A stretch of 64,000 nt of DNA from Shimia sagamensis (lineage in GTDB: Bacteria; Pseudomonadota; Alphaproteobacteria; Rhodobacterales; Rhodobacteraceae), in the NCBI RefSeq assembly GCF_900182745.1, contig NZ_FXTY01000007.1, positions 124,001 through 188,000 of the forward strand. Reading direction: 5' to 3'. This document shows, piece by piece, positions 34,648 to 43,471 of the stretch. The number at the start of each line of letters is the position of its first letter. Positions within the stretch are counted from its first letter, which is position 1. The position numbers were made by a program, and so were the translations under genes. Under the pieces are notes generated by a model, which was not told the DNA's origin, made no database searches, and saw nothing but the letters and a program-made list of their open reading frames with translations.

Positions 34648-35577
34648 TTAGGCCAATTCACTGGCCCAAGGTGGGTTGGCCCCGGCCCGCGATACGGTCA
34701 CGCCCGCCACTTTGGCGCCATAGGCCAGCGCGGCAGCGGCATCCTCCACCGACAGTTCCCGCACTTTGGCTTTGGTCAACATGCCCAGCTCTGCCAGCTT
34801 GGCCAGAACACCCGCATTAAACGTGTCGCCCGCGCCGACAGTATCAACCACCTCAGCCTTTTCAGCCGCCACGATCAGCTTGTGGCCACTTGCCAGATAG
34901 CCATCCGCGCCTTCGCCACCACGGGTCACCAAAACCAAGGCCGGCCCCTGCTCGGTCAGCTGCATCGCACGCGCATCAAGTGTGTCGCCTTCCGGCACCA
35001 GCCATTCAAGGTCTTCATCAGACACTTTCACAATGTCCGCCTTGGCAAACATACGCGCCAATCGGGCTCGGTAGGTCTTCTCGTTGGCAATGAAGCCGGG
35101 GCGAATGTTCGGGTCCACCATCACCGCGCGTCCAGCGCCCTCGCGTTCCAGTAGTTCAGCGTATGTGTCTGCGCAGGGCTCCACCGCAAGGCTAATCCCG
35201 CCAAAAAACAATGCTTTGACCTTTGGCTCCACAGACACCAGATCGGCAGGTTGGATCATGCGACCAGCGGTGTTTTCGTCATAAAACGAATACGTTGCCT
35301 GTCCGCTACTGAGATGTACAAAGGCCATGGTTGAGGGGCGTTTGGCACGGATCAGTGCGGAAGTGCTAACATTGCTAGCCACCAGTTCGGTCATCAGAAT
35401 ATCGCCAAAACTGTCCGTGGAAATTCCGCTGACCAAGCCAACACGCGCACCCAAACGGCCCAACGCCACGGCGGTGTTGAACACCGCCCCCCCTGCATGG
35501 GGTACAAATCCCGTGCCGCCCTCAACGGTCTCGCGGGGGATCATATCAATCAGCGCTTCGCCACAACACAGGATCAT
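34648..35577 (-). CDS. PfkB-family sugar kinase (fructokinase-like)
   Basis: An ATP-dependent sugar kinase of the ribokinase fold, 309 residues. It has GGAVFNTAVALGRLGARVGLVSGI near residue 30 (substrate lid and first PfkB signature region) and the second signature DTVGAGDTFNAGVLAKL near residue 250 with the catalytic Asp. GEALIDMIP at the N-terminus is typical for fructokinases. GGAGGCTCC precedes the ATG at 35575-35577. It lies ten bases after the D-lyxose isomerase family gene, so the natural pair is an aldose to ketose isomerase followed by a ketose kinase. Confidence 0.9.
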   Translation of the reverse strand: MILCCGEALIDMIPRETVEGGTGFVPHAGGAVFNTAVALGRLGARVGLVSGISTDSFGDILMTELVASNVSTSALIRAKRPSTMAFVHLSSGQATYSFYDENTAGRMIQPADLVSVEPKVKALFFGGISLAVEPCADTYAELLEREGAGRAVMVDPNIRPGFIANEKTYRARLARMFAKADIVKVSDEDLEWLVPEGDTLDARAMQLTEQGPALVLVTRGGEGADGYLASGHKLIVAAEKAEVVDTVGAGDTFNAGVLAKLAELGMLTKAKVRELSVEDAAAALAYGAKVAGVTVSRAGANPPWASELA

Positions 35578-35587
35578 AGGAGCCTCC

Positions 35588-36274
35588 TCAGGTCAGCCAT
35601 TTGGCGTAATCACTCACCAACAGGTGGGTGGGCGCGACATCTTCTTCAATCTCGGCAAACCGGCCAATCGGCTCGCGGAAGATATTGTCTGTTTCATCAT
35701 CGTTCACGGTGGAGACCTCGCCAATCAGCACGTCGCCGCCCTCCCCCCAAAACGCGTGCCAGTCCCCCGGCATCAGCGTCAGGCTTTCGCCCGGTGCAAA
35801 CTTGAGCTTCTCCCCCGGCGCAAATTCACGCGGAATGCCATCACACATCACCATGCCACCGCGGTCCTCGGCAAAGTTACCTTCGTCATCAGAGCCAAAC
35901 AGCTCCACAATCATAGTGGCCCCGCCACGGTTAATAATGTCTTCCGCTTTGATCACATGGGTGTGCATTGGCGAGAGCTGATCCCGACGCGAGATCAACA
36001 GCTTTTCTGCGTAGCACATACCGCCGCCCCGCTGCAGATCGGCCAGACGCCCGTTGCGCAGAGTGAACAAGAACAACCCCATCTCGTCAAACCGGCCCGC
36101 ACCATAGTCGGTGATGTCCCAACCACAGCGAGCCTGAATCAAGGCCTCGGCCTCTTTGGCGCGCGCTTTGAACTCCTCCGGCGTCCAATAGGCAAACGGA
36201 GGCAGTTTAAAACCGTAGGAGCGGATCATATCGTCCGCAGACGCCATGATGTCGTTGATGGTAGAGCGTTTCAT
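35588..36274 (-). CDS. D-lyxose/D-mannose isomerase family protein (cupin)
   Basis: A 228-residue cupin-fold isomerase of the D-lyxose ketol-isomerase family. Metal ligands are seen in MHTHVIKAEDIIN (two His and a Glu) and in MPGDWHAFWG (a late His). FDEMGLFLFTLRNG and EKLLISRRDQ are family stretches. Known members turn D-lyxose to D-xylulose and D-mannose to D-fructose. GGGAGACAG precedes the ATG. With the PfkB kinase ten bases downstream it may channel a rare aldose into central metabolism; the sugar itself is unknown. Confidence 0.88.
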   Translation of the reverse strand: MKRSTINDIMASADDMIRSYGFKLPPFAYWTPEEFKARAKEAEALIQARCGWDITDYGAGRFDEMGLFLFTLRNGRLADLQRGGGMCYAEKLLISRRDQLSPMHTHVIKAEDIINRGGATMIVELFGSDDEGNFAEDRGGMVMCDGIPREFAPGEKLKFAPGESLTLMPGDWHAFWGEGGDVLIGEVSTVNDDETDNIFREPIGRFAEIEEDVAPTHLLVSDYAKWLT

Positions 36275-36418
36275 TTCTGTCTCCCAAAGCCGCCAGAGAT
36301 CACGCGACCTTTAGCGCTAACAAATTCACCCCCTCCCTAAGCCACCCAATGGCTTTGGAGCAATGAAAAAGGGCTAGGAGGGCAAAAAATGCTTCGAAAT
36401 CGCGCCCAAAGACAAAAA

Positions 36419-36447
36419 GAGCCCTCGTGCAAAAAGTGCGAGGGCTC
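36419..36447 (-). terminator. Rho-independent terminator of the SDR gene
   Basis: GAGCCCTCG (36419-36427) pairs with CGAGGGCTC (36439-36447) and is followed by TTTTTGTC in the minus direction. It splits the SDR/glycerate kinase unit from the isomerase-kinase unit. Confidence 0.85.
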
Positions 36448-36453
36448 CTTGCC

Positions 36454-37170
36454 TTAAAACGTGCGCACGTCCGTGAGGATCTCAGCGCCAAATTGGTCAC
36501 TCAGGATGTGGGCACAAATTTTTGCAGCAGTGTCTTCTGCCTTGGCTAAGCCACCTTCGGCTTTCATCGACTTGAACTGATCCAGCAGAGCAAAATCCTC
36601 TTCCGGTGCAGAGCGAATGGTGGCCTGCATGCCGGTGTCGATCACACCAGGCGCAATGCTTTCCGCTTTCAGACCAGCCACCGCGTCTTCCACCATCGCG
36701 CGCGCGTGCATGTCCATGGCCGCTTTGGTGGCGCAATAGACACTCCAACCGGTGTAGGCATTGCGCCCAGCGCCGCTGGAGATATGCGCGACCCGACGCT
36801 CCGCACCCTCTGTAGCCGCCACAAAGGCATCGCTCAAGATCAGTGCAGCGGTGACGTTCACAGCCAAAGACTGGGCAATTTTGCCTGCGTCCTGACGGCC
36901 AATTGGGGCGATGGGTTCCACAATGCCAGCGTTATTGATCAACACGGCCTCGCTTGCCCCCTCGAGGAAGCCCGCAAACTCTGCGCCTACGGCAAGGGCC
37001 GTCACAGCGTCTGTGTCACCCAAATCAAGCGCCAATTCGGTCAGGCCGGCAATGTCCGATCCAATACCAGACCGGGAAAGGCCCAGAACTTCATAGCCCG
37101 CCTCAATCAGGCAGGACACCATACCCGCGCCAAGCCCTTTGGAATGGCCCGTGATAATCGCCTTTTTCAT
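36454..37170 (-). CDS. short-chain dehydrogenase/reductase
   Basis: An NAD(P)-dependent SDR of 238 residues. The cofactor loop is TGHSKGLGAGM (a TGxxxGxG form) near residue 6. LINNAGIVEPIAPIG holds the NNAG motif, HISSGAGRNAYTGWSVYCATKAA holds Ser and the catalytic Tyr-x3-Lys, and APGVIDTGMQ follows. It resembles the sepiapterin-reductase/IRC24-like branch. Two or three neighbouring ATG codons compete; 37170 gives the best spacing to GGGAG. It is downstream of the glycerate kinase gene (62 bases), perhaps in one unit. Its substrate is not known. Confidence 0.87.
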   Translation of the reverse strand: MKKAIITGHSKGLGAGMVSCLIEAGYEVLGLSRSGIGSDIAGLTELALDLGDTDAVTALAVGAEFAGFLEGASEAVLINNAGIVEPIAPIGRQDAGKIAQSLAVNVTAALILSDAFVAATEGAERRVAHISSGAGRNAYTGWSVYCATKAAMDMHARAMVEDAVAGLKAESIAPGVIDTGMQATIRSAPEEDFALLDQFKSMKAEGGLAKAEDTAAKICAHILSDQFGAEILTDVRTF

Positions 37171-37232
37171 CATCTTGCTCCCACAAGTTAATTTGTGAAC
37201 CATCTCTACGCGGCTTTGACCGCGCGACGCAA

Positions 37233-38477
37233 TTACTTGGTGATCAGAATGGCGCGGAAATCATTCACATTGGTGAGCGTTGGCCCCGGCACCACCTGCG
37301 CATCGATCTTTTCAAAGAAACTATGCGCGTCGTTTTCTGCCAAAGCGAGCGGCGCGTCCACGCCCTTCGCTTGTGCCGTTGCCAGCGTCTGTGGTGCAAT
37401 CACCGCGCCCGCTACTTCAGCTGCACCATCGACACCGTCGGTATCACAGGCCAATGCGTGGATGCCTTCTGCCCCTTCGAGTGCAAGCGCCAAAGCCAAG
37501 GCAAATTCTGCATTCGGACCACCGACGCCATCCCCACGCCGTGTCACGGTCAGCTCGCCGCCAGACAGAAGCACCCGAGGCCCACGCCCCACTTTTCCCT
37601 TGGCCAAGTCAGCCTGCGCTTGCGCCACATCGCGCGCTTCGCCTTCCAGCGCATCCCCAAGGATTTCCACGCGCAGTCCGGCCGCCTCTGCGACCTCCTG
37701 CGCCGCCTGCAACGACTGTAACGGCGAAGCAAACAAGATGTTTTCTGTGGTCGACAACCGCTCATCATCCGGCATCACCACACCGGCATGTGCCCGCGCC
37801 GCCGCCTCGACATGCTCCGGCAAAGTAACGCCAAACGGAGCCAATGCGGCCAGCGCGCAGTCCAGGTTTTCCGGCTCTGCCACGGTAGGACCAGAGCCAA
37901 TCATGCCCGGATCATCGCCCGGCACGTCCGAAATCAGATAGCTCACCACTTTGGCTGGATAGGCCGCCGCCGCAAGCTGTCCCCCTTTGGCCTGACACAG
38001 ATGTTTGCGCAGTGCATTCATCGCCGAAATTGGCGCACCGGAGGCCAGCAATTCCGCATTCACCTGCTTTAACGCGTCCAATGTCACCCCTGGCACCGGC
38101 GCGGTCAGCAGTGACGACGCCCCTCCGGAAATCAAGCATACCACCGTGTCTTCTGCAGTTAAACCGCGCATCAGCTCCAGCATTTCCAGCGTCGCCACTT
38201 CCCCCGCAGCATCCGGCACAGGGTGCGCCGCAGACGTAATGGTGATCCCCGTACATGGCCGCTCGTAACCGTAGCGCGTGATGACCAATCCCTCACAAGG
38301 CCCCCAGGCGCTTTCCAATGCCTCCGCCATACGCGCACTGGCCTTGCCGGCGCCAACCACAATCAACCGGCCTTCGGGTTTTTTACCCAAAACGCCCGGC
38401 AAAGCAGCCATCGGATCGGCCACCGCCACCGCTTTGGCAAACAAGTCCCGCAAAAAACTGTCTGGATTGATGTCCAT
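37233..38477 (-). CDS. glycerate 2-kinase, MOFRL type (TtuD-like)
   Basis: Phosphorylates D-glycerate to 2-phosphoglycerate; relatives were named hydroxypyruvate reductase TtuD. The 414-residue protein has the GckA/TtuD core VVGAGKASARMAEALE near residue 43, LISGGASSLL, and the C-terminal MOFRL domain with SGGELTVT, GGPNAEFALALALAL and ACDTDGVDG. The start ATG at 38475-38477 has GGGGGGAG seven bases upstream; another ATG six bases earlier is too close to it. It is divergent from the LysR gene of the hydantoinase operon. Glycerate made by glyoxylate or aldolase routes could enter glycolysis here. Confidence 0.92.
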   Translation of the reverse strand: MDINPDSFLRDLFAKAVAVADPMAALPGVLGKKPEGRLIVVGAGKASARMAEALESAWGPCEGLVITRYGYERPCTGITITSAAHPVPDAAGEVATLEMLELMRGLTAEDTVVCLISGGASSLLTAPVPGVTLDALKQVNAELLASGAPISAMNALRKHLCQAKGGQLAAAAYPAKVVSYLISDVPGDDPGMIGSGPTVAEPENLDCALAALAPFGVTLPEHVEAAARAHAGVVMPDDERLSTTENILFASPLQSLQAAQEVAEAAGLRVEILGDALEGEARDVAQAQADLAKGKVGRGPRVLLSGGELTVTRRGDGVGGPNAEFALALALALEGAEGIHALACDTDGVDGAAEVAGAVIAPQTLATAQAKGVDAPLALAENDAHSFFEKIDAQVVPGPTLTNVNDFRAILITK

Positions 38478-38688
38478 ACTCATACTCCCCCCAAATGCAC
38501 ATGTTCTCCCGCCCCTTGGCATCTGACCATATGCGCGTCAAAACCCGCACCAAAGGAAATGTTTCCGCTAACATGCACAGTTTTACAGGCGGAGCAAGCC
38601 ACCGCCTCTGGTCCCGCTGCACGCCTGTCTTTCCAAGCCCCGCAACCTGCCCTACTGTGCCGCGACTTTCTTAGCCTGCGAGCCCCCC
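38478..38688. promoter_or_regulatory. divergent promoter region, glycerate kinase / LysR
   Basis: A 211-base spacer between two divergent genes. It holds GGAAA-TG-TTTCC (38555-38566), a small inverted repeat with no matched family. LysR-type regulators often bind such spacers, so shared control of the two transcription units is possible. Confidence 0.3.
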
Positions 38689-39588
38689 ATGGCCCAAATC
38701 AGCCTGAAACAGCTTCAAGCCTTTGTGGCGGTTGCCGACTTGCAAAGCTTCCGCCGTGCAGCGGATCGGCTGAACACCACGCAGCCCAACATCTCCACCC
38801 GCATCGCCGGTCTGGAAAGCCAAATTGGCCACTCGCTGATGGCTCGGGATGCTGGTTCCGTACGGCTCAGCCCGATGGGGGAAAAGCTCCTGCCAGAAGC
38901 ACGCAATGTCTTGCTGGCAATGGACAAGTTCCTGCTTACCGCAGCGGATGACACTCTCTTTGACGGCACCCTGCGCATTGGCGTGACCGAGATGATTGTG
39001 CACACGTGGCTTGGCGAGTTCTTCTCCGCGCTCAAGCAACGCTTTCCCAATATCGACATGGACCTGACCGTTGATCTGTCGGTGAACCTGTCCCGCGATT
39101 TGACGGAGCGCAGGATCGATCTTGCCCTGCAAAGCGCGCCGTTTGAACGCCAGATCAGTGGCAACGCTGACCTTGGGCCCCTGCCAATGTTGTGGGTCGG
39201 CAGCCCCAAACTGGACTTGTCCTCCAAAGTGCTGAGCCTGCACGATCTGGCGCAACATCCCGTCTTGACCCACGCCCGCGGCACGATTCCTTACAACCAG
39301 ATGCAGGATCATTTTGCCGCGTTCTCCGATATCTCGGTGCGTCATGTGTCGTCGTCCAACCTCGCTGCCTGTCACCAAATGACCCGTGACGGGTTGGGCG
39401 TGGCCTGCCTACCCGAAGCCATGGTGCGCGAGGACTTGGCCAATGGCACCTTGGAGCCCCTGCGCTACCTCTGGGTGCCCGACGCGCTGCAGTTCTACGC
39501 CCGCTATGATGCAGACACCTGCCCCAGTTTTGTAGGCGCCGCCGCCGAACTGGCACAGCAGGTCGCCCAGGCTCACGCCGCAAGATAA
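38689..39588 (+). CDS. LysR-type transcriptional regulator
   Basis: A 299-residue LTTR. The N-terminal HTH spans residues 2-60: ISLKQLQAFVAVADLQSFRRAADRL, then TTQPNISTRIAGLE. The effector domain of the substrate-binding fold follows with GTLRIGVTEMIVHTW near residue 92. It lies 92 bases upstream of the hydantoinase operon on the same strand and divergent from glycerate kinase, so it is the likely regulator of both. The effector is unknown. Confidence 0.93.
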   Translation: MAQISLKQLQAFVAVADLQSFRRAADRLNTTQPNISTRIAGLESQIGHSLMARDAGSVRLSPMGEKLLPEARNVLLAMDKFLLTAADDTLFDGTLRIGVTEMIVHTWLGEFFSALKQRFPNIDMDLTVDLSVNLSRDLTERRIDLALQSAPFERQISGNADLGPLPMLWVGSPKLDLSSKVLSLHDLAQHPVLTHARGTIPYNQMQDHFAAFSDISVRHVSSSNLAACHQMTRDGLGVACLPEAMVREDLANGTLEPLRYLWVPDALQFYARYDADTCPSFVGAAAELAQQVAQAHAAR

Positions 39589-39596
39589 ATTTCCTT

Positions 39597-39630
39597 AATC
39601 CAATTCATGAAATCTAATAATTGGATTTCA
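39597..39630. promoter_or_regulatory. putative LysR-type operator ahead of the hydantoinase operon
   Basis: Two interleaved inverted repeats: AATCCAATT (39597-39605) with AATTGGATT (39619-39627), and TGAAATC (39608-39614) with GATTTCA (39624-39630). The second contains the T-N11-A form usual for LTTR sites. They lie 51 bases before the hydantoinase A start. Confidence 0.5.
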
Positions 39631-39680
39631 TCACCCGCGCCGCTTAGCCTCTTCCTCAAGGAAAAGGGAGGCACTTTGCG

Positions 39681-41768
39681 ATGCCATCACACGCAGCCCG
39701 ATTGGGCGTCGACATCGGCGGAACATTCACGGACGTGGTTTTGGAAATCGGTGAAAACCGGTTTTCCACCAAAGTGTTGACCACCTACGCCGCGCCGGAA
39801 AATGCAATTGTGGACGGCATGCAAAAGGTCTGCGCCAAAGCGGGCGTGGCACCAAATGTGATCGAGCAGATCATCCACGGCACCACGTTGGCCACCAATG
39901 CGCTGATCGAGCGGCGTGGCGCCAAAACCGCTCTGATCACCACCGAAGGCTTCCGCGATGTGATCGAAATGCGCACCGAAAGCCGGTTTGAGCAGTATGA
40001 CCTGAACCTCACTTTGCCGGAGCCACTGTTACCGCGCAACCGCCGCTATGTGCTGCGCGAACGCATGGATGCCACAGGTGCCGCCCTGATCCCGCTGGAC
40101 CGCGCCGACATCGAGGCACTGGCCGACGAGCTGGCTGAAGCCAACTACGAAAGCATCGCCGTCGGTCTGCTGCACTCCTATGTGAATGACGCCCACGAAC
40201 GTCTGATCGCAGAGGTCCTCGCGGAAAAACTGCCCGGCGTGATGGTCTCGTTGTCCTGCGAGGTCTCCCCGCAGATGCGCGAATATGAACGCTTCAACAC
40301 CACCATCGCCAATGCCTATATCAAGCCGCTGATGAAATCCTACCTGGGTCGTTTGAAAGACCGCCTGGCAGCCGAGGGCGCCGCGTGTCCGGTTTTCCTT
40401 ATGCACTCTGGTGGCGGCATCATGTCCTTGGAAAGCGCCGCGAATTTCCCGGTGCGTCTGGTCGAAAGTGGCCCGGCGGGGGGCGCGATTTTTGCCGCCG
40501 ACATCGCGGCCAAACATGGGCTCACCAAAGTGCTGAGCTTTGACATGGGCGGCACCACCGCCAAAATCTGCCTGATCAAGGATCAAACGCCCAAAACCAC
40601 CCGCGTGTTTGAAGTCGCCCGCACCTATCGCTTCAAAAAAGGCTCCGGCATGCCAATTTCGATCCCGGTGATCGACATGGTTGAAATTGGCGCAGGGGGC
40701 GGTTCGCTCGCCCATGTCGACGCGATGAATCAAATCCGCGTTGGTCCAGAAAGCGCAGGGTCCGAGCCCGGCCCAGCCTGTTATGGCCGTGGCGGCGCAA
40801 ATCCAGCTGTGACCGACGCCGACCTGATCCTGGGCAAGCTGGACCCAAACAACTTTGCCGGCGGCTCAATCCCCCTGCATCCCGACAATTCGGCCAAGGC
40901 GCTGGACACTGTGATTGGCAAAACGCTCGACATGGACGCCACCGAGGCCGCCTTTGGCCTCGCTGAAGTGGTGGATGAAAACATGGCCAACGCCGCCCGC
41001 GTGCATGCGGTGGAAAACGGCGAAGACCTGTCTGAGTACACCATGATTGCCTTTGGCGGCGCAGCGCCGCTACACGCCGCACGGCTGTGCGAAAAACTCG
41101 GTGTCTCCCGCTGCCTTGTGCCGCAAGGTGCAGGCGTTGGCTCGGCCATCGGCTTCCTGCGCGCGCCGTTTAGCTTTGAGGCCAACCGTTCGGTCTTCAT
41201 GCGGTTGAGAGATTTTAACGCCGCAAGAGTGAAAGCCCTATTTGAGGACATGTCGGATGAGGCCACGCGTTTTGTACGCTCTTGCAACGCTGACGCAGAA
41301 ATTCTACGCGATCACAAAGTCTACATGCGGTATTCCGGTCAGGGTTGGGAGATTCCAATCTCGCTGACGGCTGATCAGGCTGCCAATCCGAACGCGGCCA
41401 CTTTTCTCGAGATGTTTGAGACAGATTACAAAGCCCTGTTTGGCCGTGCCGTGGATGGCATGGAGGTTGAAATCACCGTCTGGAGCGTAAACGCCCACAC
41501 CGCACAGCACGCCTCTTCCCCGCTCTCAGACATCGGCACCCTCACATCTCTCGCCCCCGGTGAAACACGCCCGCTGTTTGATCCGGCCTTAGCCAAAACC
41601 GTCGACGCCGCCGTGATCGCCCGCACCGATCTGCCAAGTGGCCACATCGCCCAAGGCCCCGCCGTGGTGACCGAGGATGAAACCACCGTGGTTGTGCCCG
41701 CCAGCCGCGAGGTGCTGACCCACGCTGATGGCACGCTGGACGTGCGCACAAAGGAGATCGCCCAATGA
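39681..41768 (+). CDS. hyuA: hydantoinase / 5-oxoprolinase family, A subunit
   Basis: ATP-dependent ring-opening enzyme subunit of the HyuA family (N-methylhydantoinase A, 5-oxoprolinase N-half, acetophenone carboxylase relatives), 695 residues. GVDIGGTFTDVVLE at residues 9-22 is the actin-like ATP-binding start. HGTTLATNALIERRGAKTALITTEGFRD, SGPAGGAIFAA and SFDMGGTTAKICLI follow, all core motifs. Residues 510-690 form the C-terminal domain. AAGGGAGG precedes the ATG. Its stop overlaps the next start (ATGA). The substrate is likely a cyclic amide or imide, but the family is broad. Confidence 0.92.
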   Translation: MPSHAARLGVDIGGTFTDVVLEIGENRFSTKVLTTYAAPENAIVDGMQKVCAKAGVAPNVIEQIIHGTTLATNALIERRGAKTALITTEGFRDVIEMRTESRFEQYDLNLTLPEPLLPRNRRYVLRERMDATGAALIPLDRADIEALADELAEANYESIAVGLLHSYVNDAHERLIAEVLAEKLPGVMVSLSCEVSPQMREYERFNTTIANAYIKPLMKSYLGRLKDRLAAEGAACPVFLMHSGGGIMSLESAANFPVRLVESGPAGGAIFAADIAAKHGLTKVLSFDMGGTTAKICLIKDQTPKTTRVFEVARTYRFKKGSGMPISIPVIDMVEIGAGGGSLAHVDAMNQIRVGPESAGSEPGPACYGRGGANPAVTDADLILGKLDPNNFAGGSIPLHPDNSAKALDTVIGKTLDMDATEAAFGLAEVVDENMANAARVHAVENGEDLSEYTMIAFGGAAPLHAARLCEKLGVSRCLVPQGAGVGSAIGFLRAPFSFEANRSVFMRLRDFNAARVKALFEDMSDEATRFVRSCNADAEILRDHKVYMRYSGQGWEIPISLTADQAANPNAATFLEMFETDYKALFGRAVDGMEVEITVWSVNAHTAQHASSPLSDIGTLTSLAPGETRPLFDPALAKTVDAAVIARTDLPSGHIAQGPAVVTEDETTVVVPASREVLTHADGTLDVRTKEIAQ

Positions 41769-43471
41769 CCGAGCACAGCAAAGTTGCCTATCAGGTCATG
41801 TGGAACCGCATGATCTCCGTAGTCGAAGAACAGGCACAAGCGCTTGTGCGCACCGCGTTCTCCACCTCCGTGCGCGAGGCGGGCGACCTGTCTGCCGGAG
41901 TTTACAACGACGCAGGAGAAATGCTTGCCCAAGCCGTCACCGGCACACCGGGCCATGTGAACGCCATGGCGGATGCTGTGGGCCATTTCATCCGTCGCAT
42001 CGGGCGCGAGAACATGTTTGAGGGCGACGTTTATCTGACCAACGATCCGTGGGAAGGCACCGGCCACAAACACGACATCACTGTTGTGACGCCCTCTTTC
42101 CACCAGGGCACGCTGATCGGTTTTTTTGCCTGCACAGCCCATGTCACCGACATCGGCGGGCGCGGTTTTGGCGCGGATGCCAATGACGTGCACGAAGAAG
42201 GGCTTTACCTGCCGATTATGAAGTTTGCGGATCGCGGCACAGTGGATCAAACTCTGCTTACCCTAATCCGGGGCAATGTGCGCGAGCCGGATCAACTTGT
42301 CGGTGACATCTACGCGCTGGCCAACAGCAACGAAATTGGCCACCGCCGCCTGATCGAAATGGTTGAGGAGTTTTGCCTTGCCGATCTTGCGGGCATCTCT
42401 AACTTCATCCTGACTAACTCTCGCGAAGCTACGCTGGCGCGTATCAACGCGCTTACGCCGGGCAGCGCGAGCGGCCATTTGCGCATCGACGGCTACGATA
42501 CGCCGATCGACCTGCACGTCAAACTGACCATCGAGAAAGACCGCATCCTGAGCGATTGGGCTGGCACGTCTGGCTTGGACAAAAAAGGCATCAACGTGCC
42601 GCTGGTCTACACCAAAGCCTATGCCTGCTACGCGTTAAAATGTGCAATCGCGCCGGAAATCCCCAACAACGCCGCCTCGCTGGCCCCGTTCGAGATCACC
42701 GCGCCGGACAACAGCATTGTGAATGCCAAGTTCCCGGCCCCCGTCGCTCTGCGCCACGTAATTGGCCATATGGTGCCCGACACCGTCTACAACGCACTCG
42801 ACAAGCTTTTGCCCAACACCGTGCCCGCTGAGGGTGCAGGTTGTCTCTGTAACTTCCAGGTTTCCCTGCGACCGCGCAGGGATGGGCAAGCGCCCGAAAA
42901 TGCGGTGCGCGCCGAGGTGTTGACGTTCAACTCCGGTGGCTCCGGCGCACGGCCGACATTGGATGGCATGAACGCCACCGCCTTCCCGTCTGGCGTGATG
43001 ACCATGCCGGTGGAAGCCACGGAACAGGTTGGCCCGGTGCTGATCTGGCGCAAAGAGCTGCGCCCGGACAGCGGCGGCGCGGGTGAATTCCGCGGCGGTT
43101 TGGGACAATACATGGATGTGGGTGCGCGTGAAGGCTACGAATTTGACATCTCCCTGATGCTGGACCGTGTGGACCACCCGGCGCAAGGCCGTCGCGAGGG
43201 CGGCGCCGGTGGCGCCACTCGTCTGGCCCGCTCCGATGGCGCAGCGGTGCGCGGCAAAGGCAAACAATTTATACCCCACGGCACAGTGGTGCAAATGGGC
43301 TTCCCCGGCGGCGCTGGCTACGGTACCCCAAACCGTCGTGATCCGGCGCGTGTCACACGCGATCTTGCGCTTGGCTACATCACCCCGGAGCATGCGGCAG
43401 AGCATTACAACATGTCGGCAAAAGAAATTGCCGAGGCCCTGTCGCGGGCCAAACGGGGAGACATCGTCTAA
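41765..43471 (+). CDS. hyuB: hydantoinase / 5-oxoprolinase family, B subunit
   Basis: The partner of the A subunit, 568 residues, with the HyuB features FSTSVREAGDLSAGVYNDAGEMLAQAVTGTPGHVNAM near residue 30, VYLTNDPWEGTGHKHDI, and the C-terminal GGAGYGTPNRRDPARV. It should form an A/B complex that uses ATP to open a five- or larger-membered lactam or hydantoin ring. It overlaps both neighbours (ATGA before, TAATG after), so the operon is strictly coupled in translation. Confidence 0.92.
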   Translation: MTEHSKVAYQVMWNRMISVVEEQAQALVRTAFSTSVREAGDLSAGVYNDAGEMLAQAVTGTPGHVNAMADAVGHFIRRIGRENMFEGDVYLTNDPWEGTGHKHDITVVTPSFHQGTLIGFFACTAHVTDIGGRGFGADANDVHEEGLYLPIMKFADRGTVDQTLLTLIRGNVREPDQLVGDIYALANSNEIGHRRLIEMVEEFCLADLAGISNFILTNSREATLARINALTPGSASGHLRIDGYDTPIDLHVKLTIEKDRILSDWAGTSGLDKKGINVPLVYTKAYACYALKCAIAPEIPNNAASLAPFEITAPDNSIVNAKFPAPVALRHVIGHMVPDTVYNALDKLLPNTVPAEGAGCLCNFQVSLRPRRDGQAPENAVRAEVLTFNSGGSGARPTLDGMNATAFPSGVMTMPVEATEQVGPVLIWRKELRPDSGGAGEFRGGLGQYMDVGAREGYEFDISLMLDRVDHPAQGRREGGAGGATRLARSDGAAVRGKGKQFIPHGTVVQMGFPGGAGYGTPNRRDPARVTRDLALGYITPEHAAEHYNMSAKEIAEALSRAKRGDIV

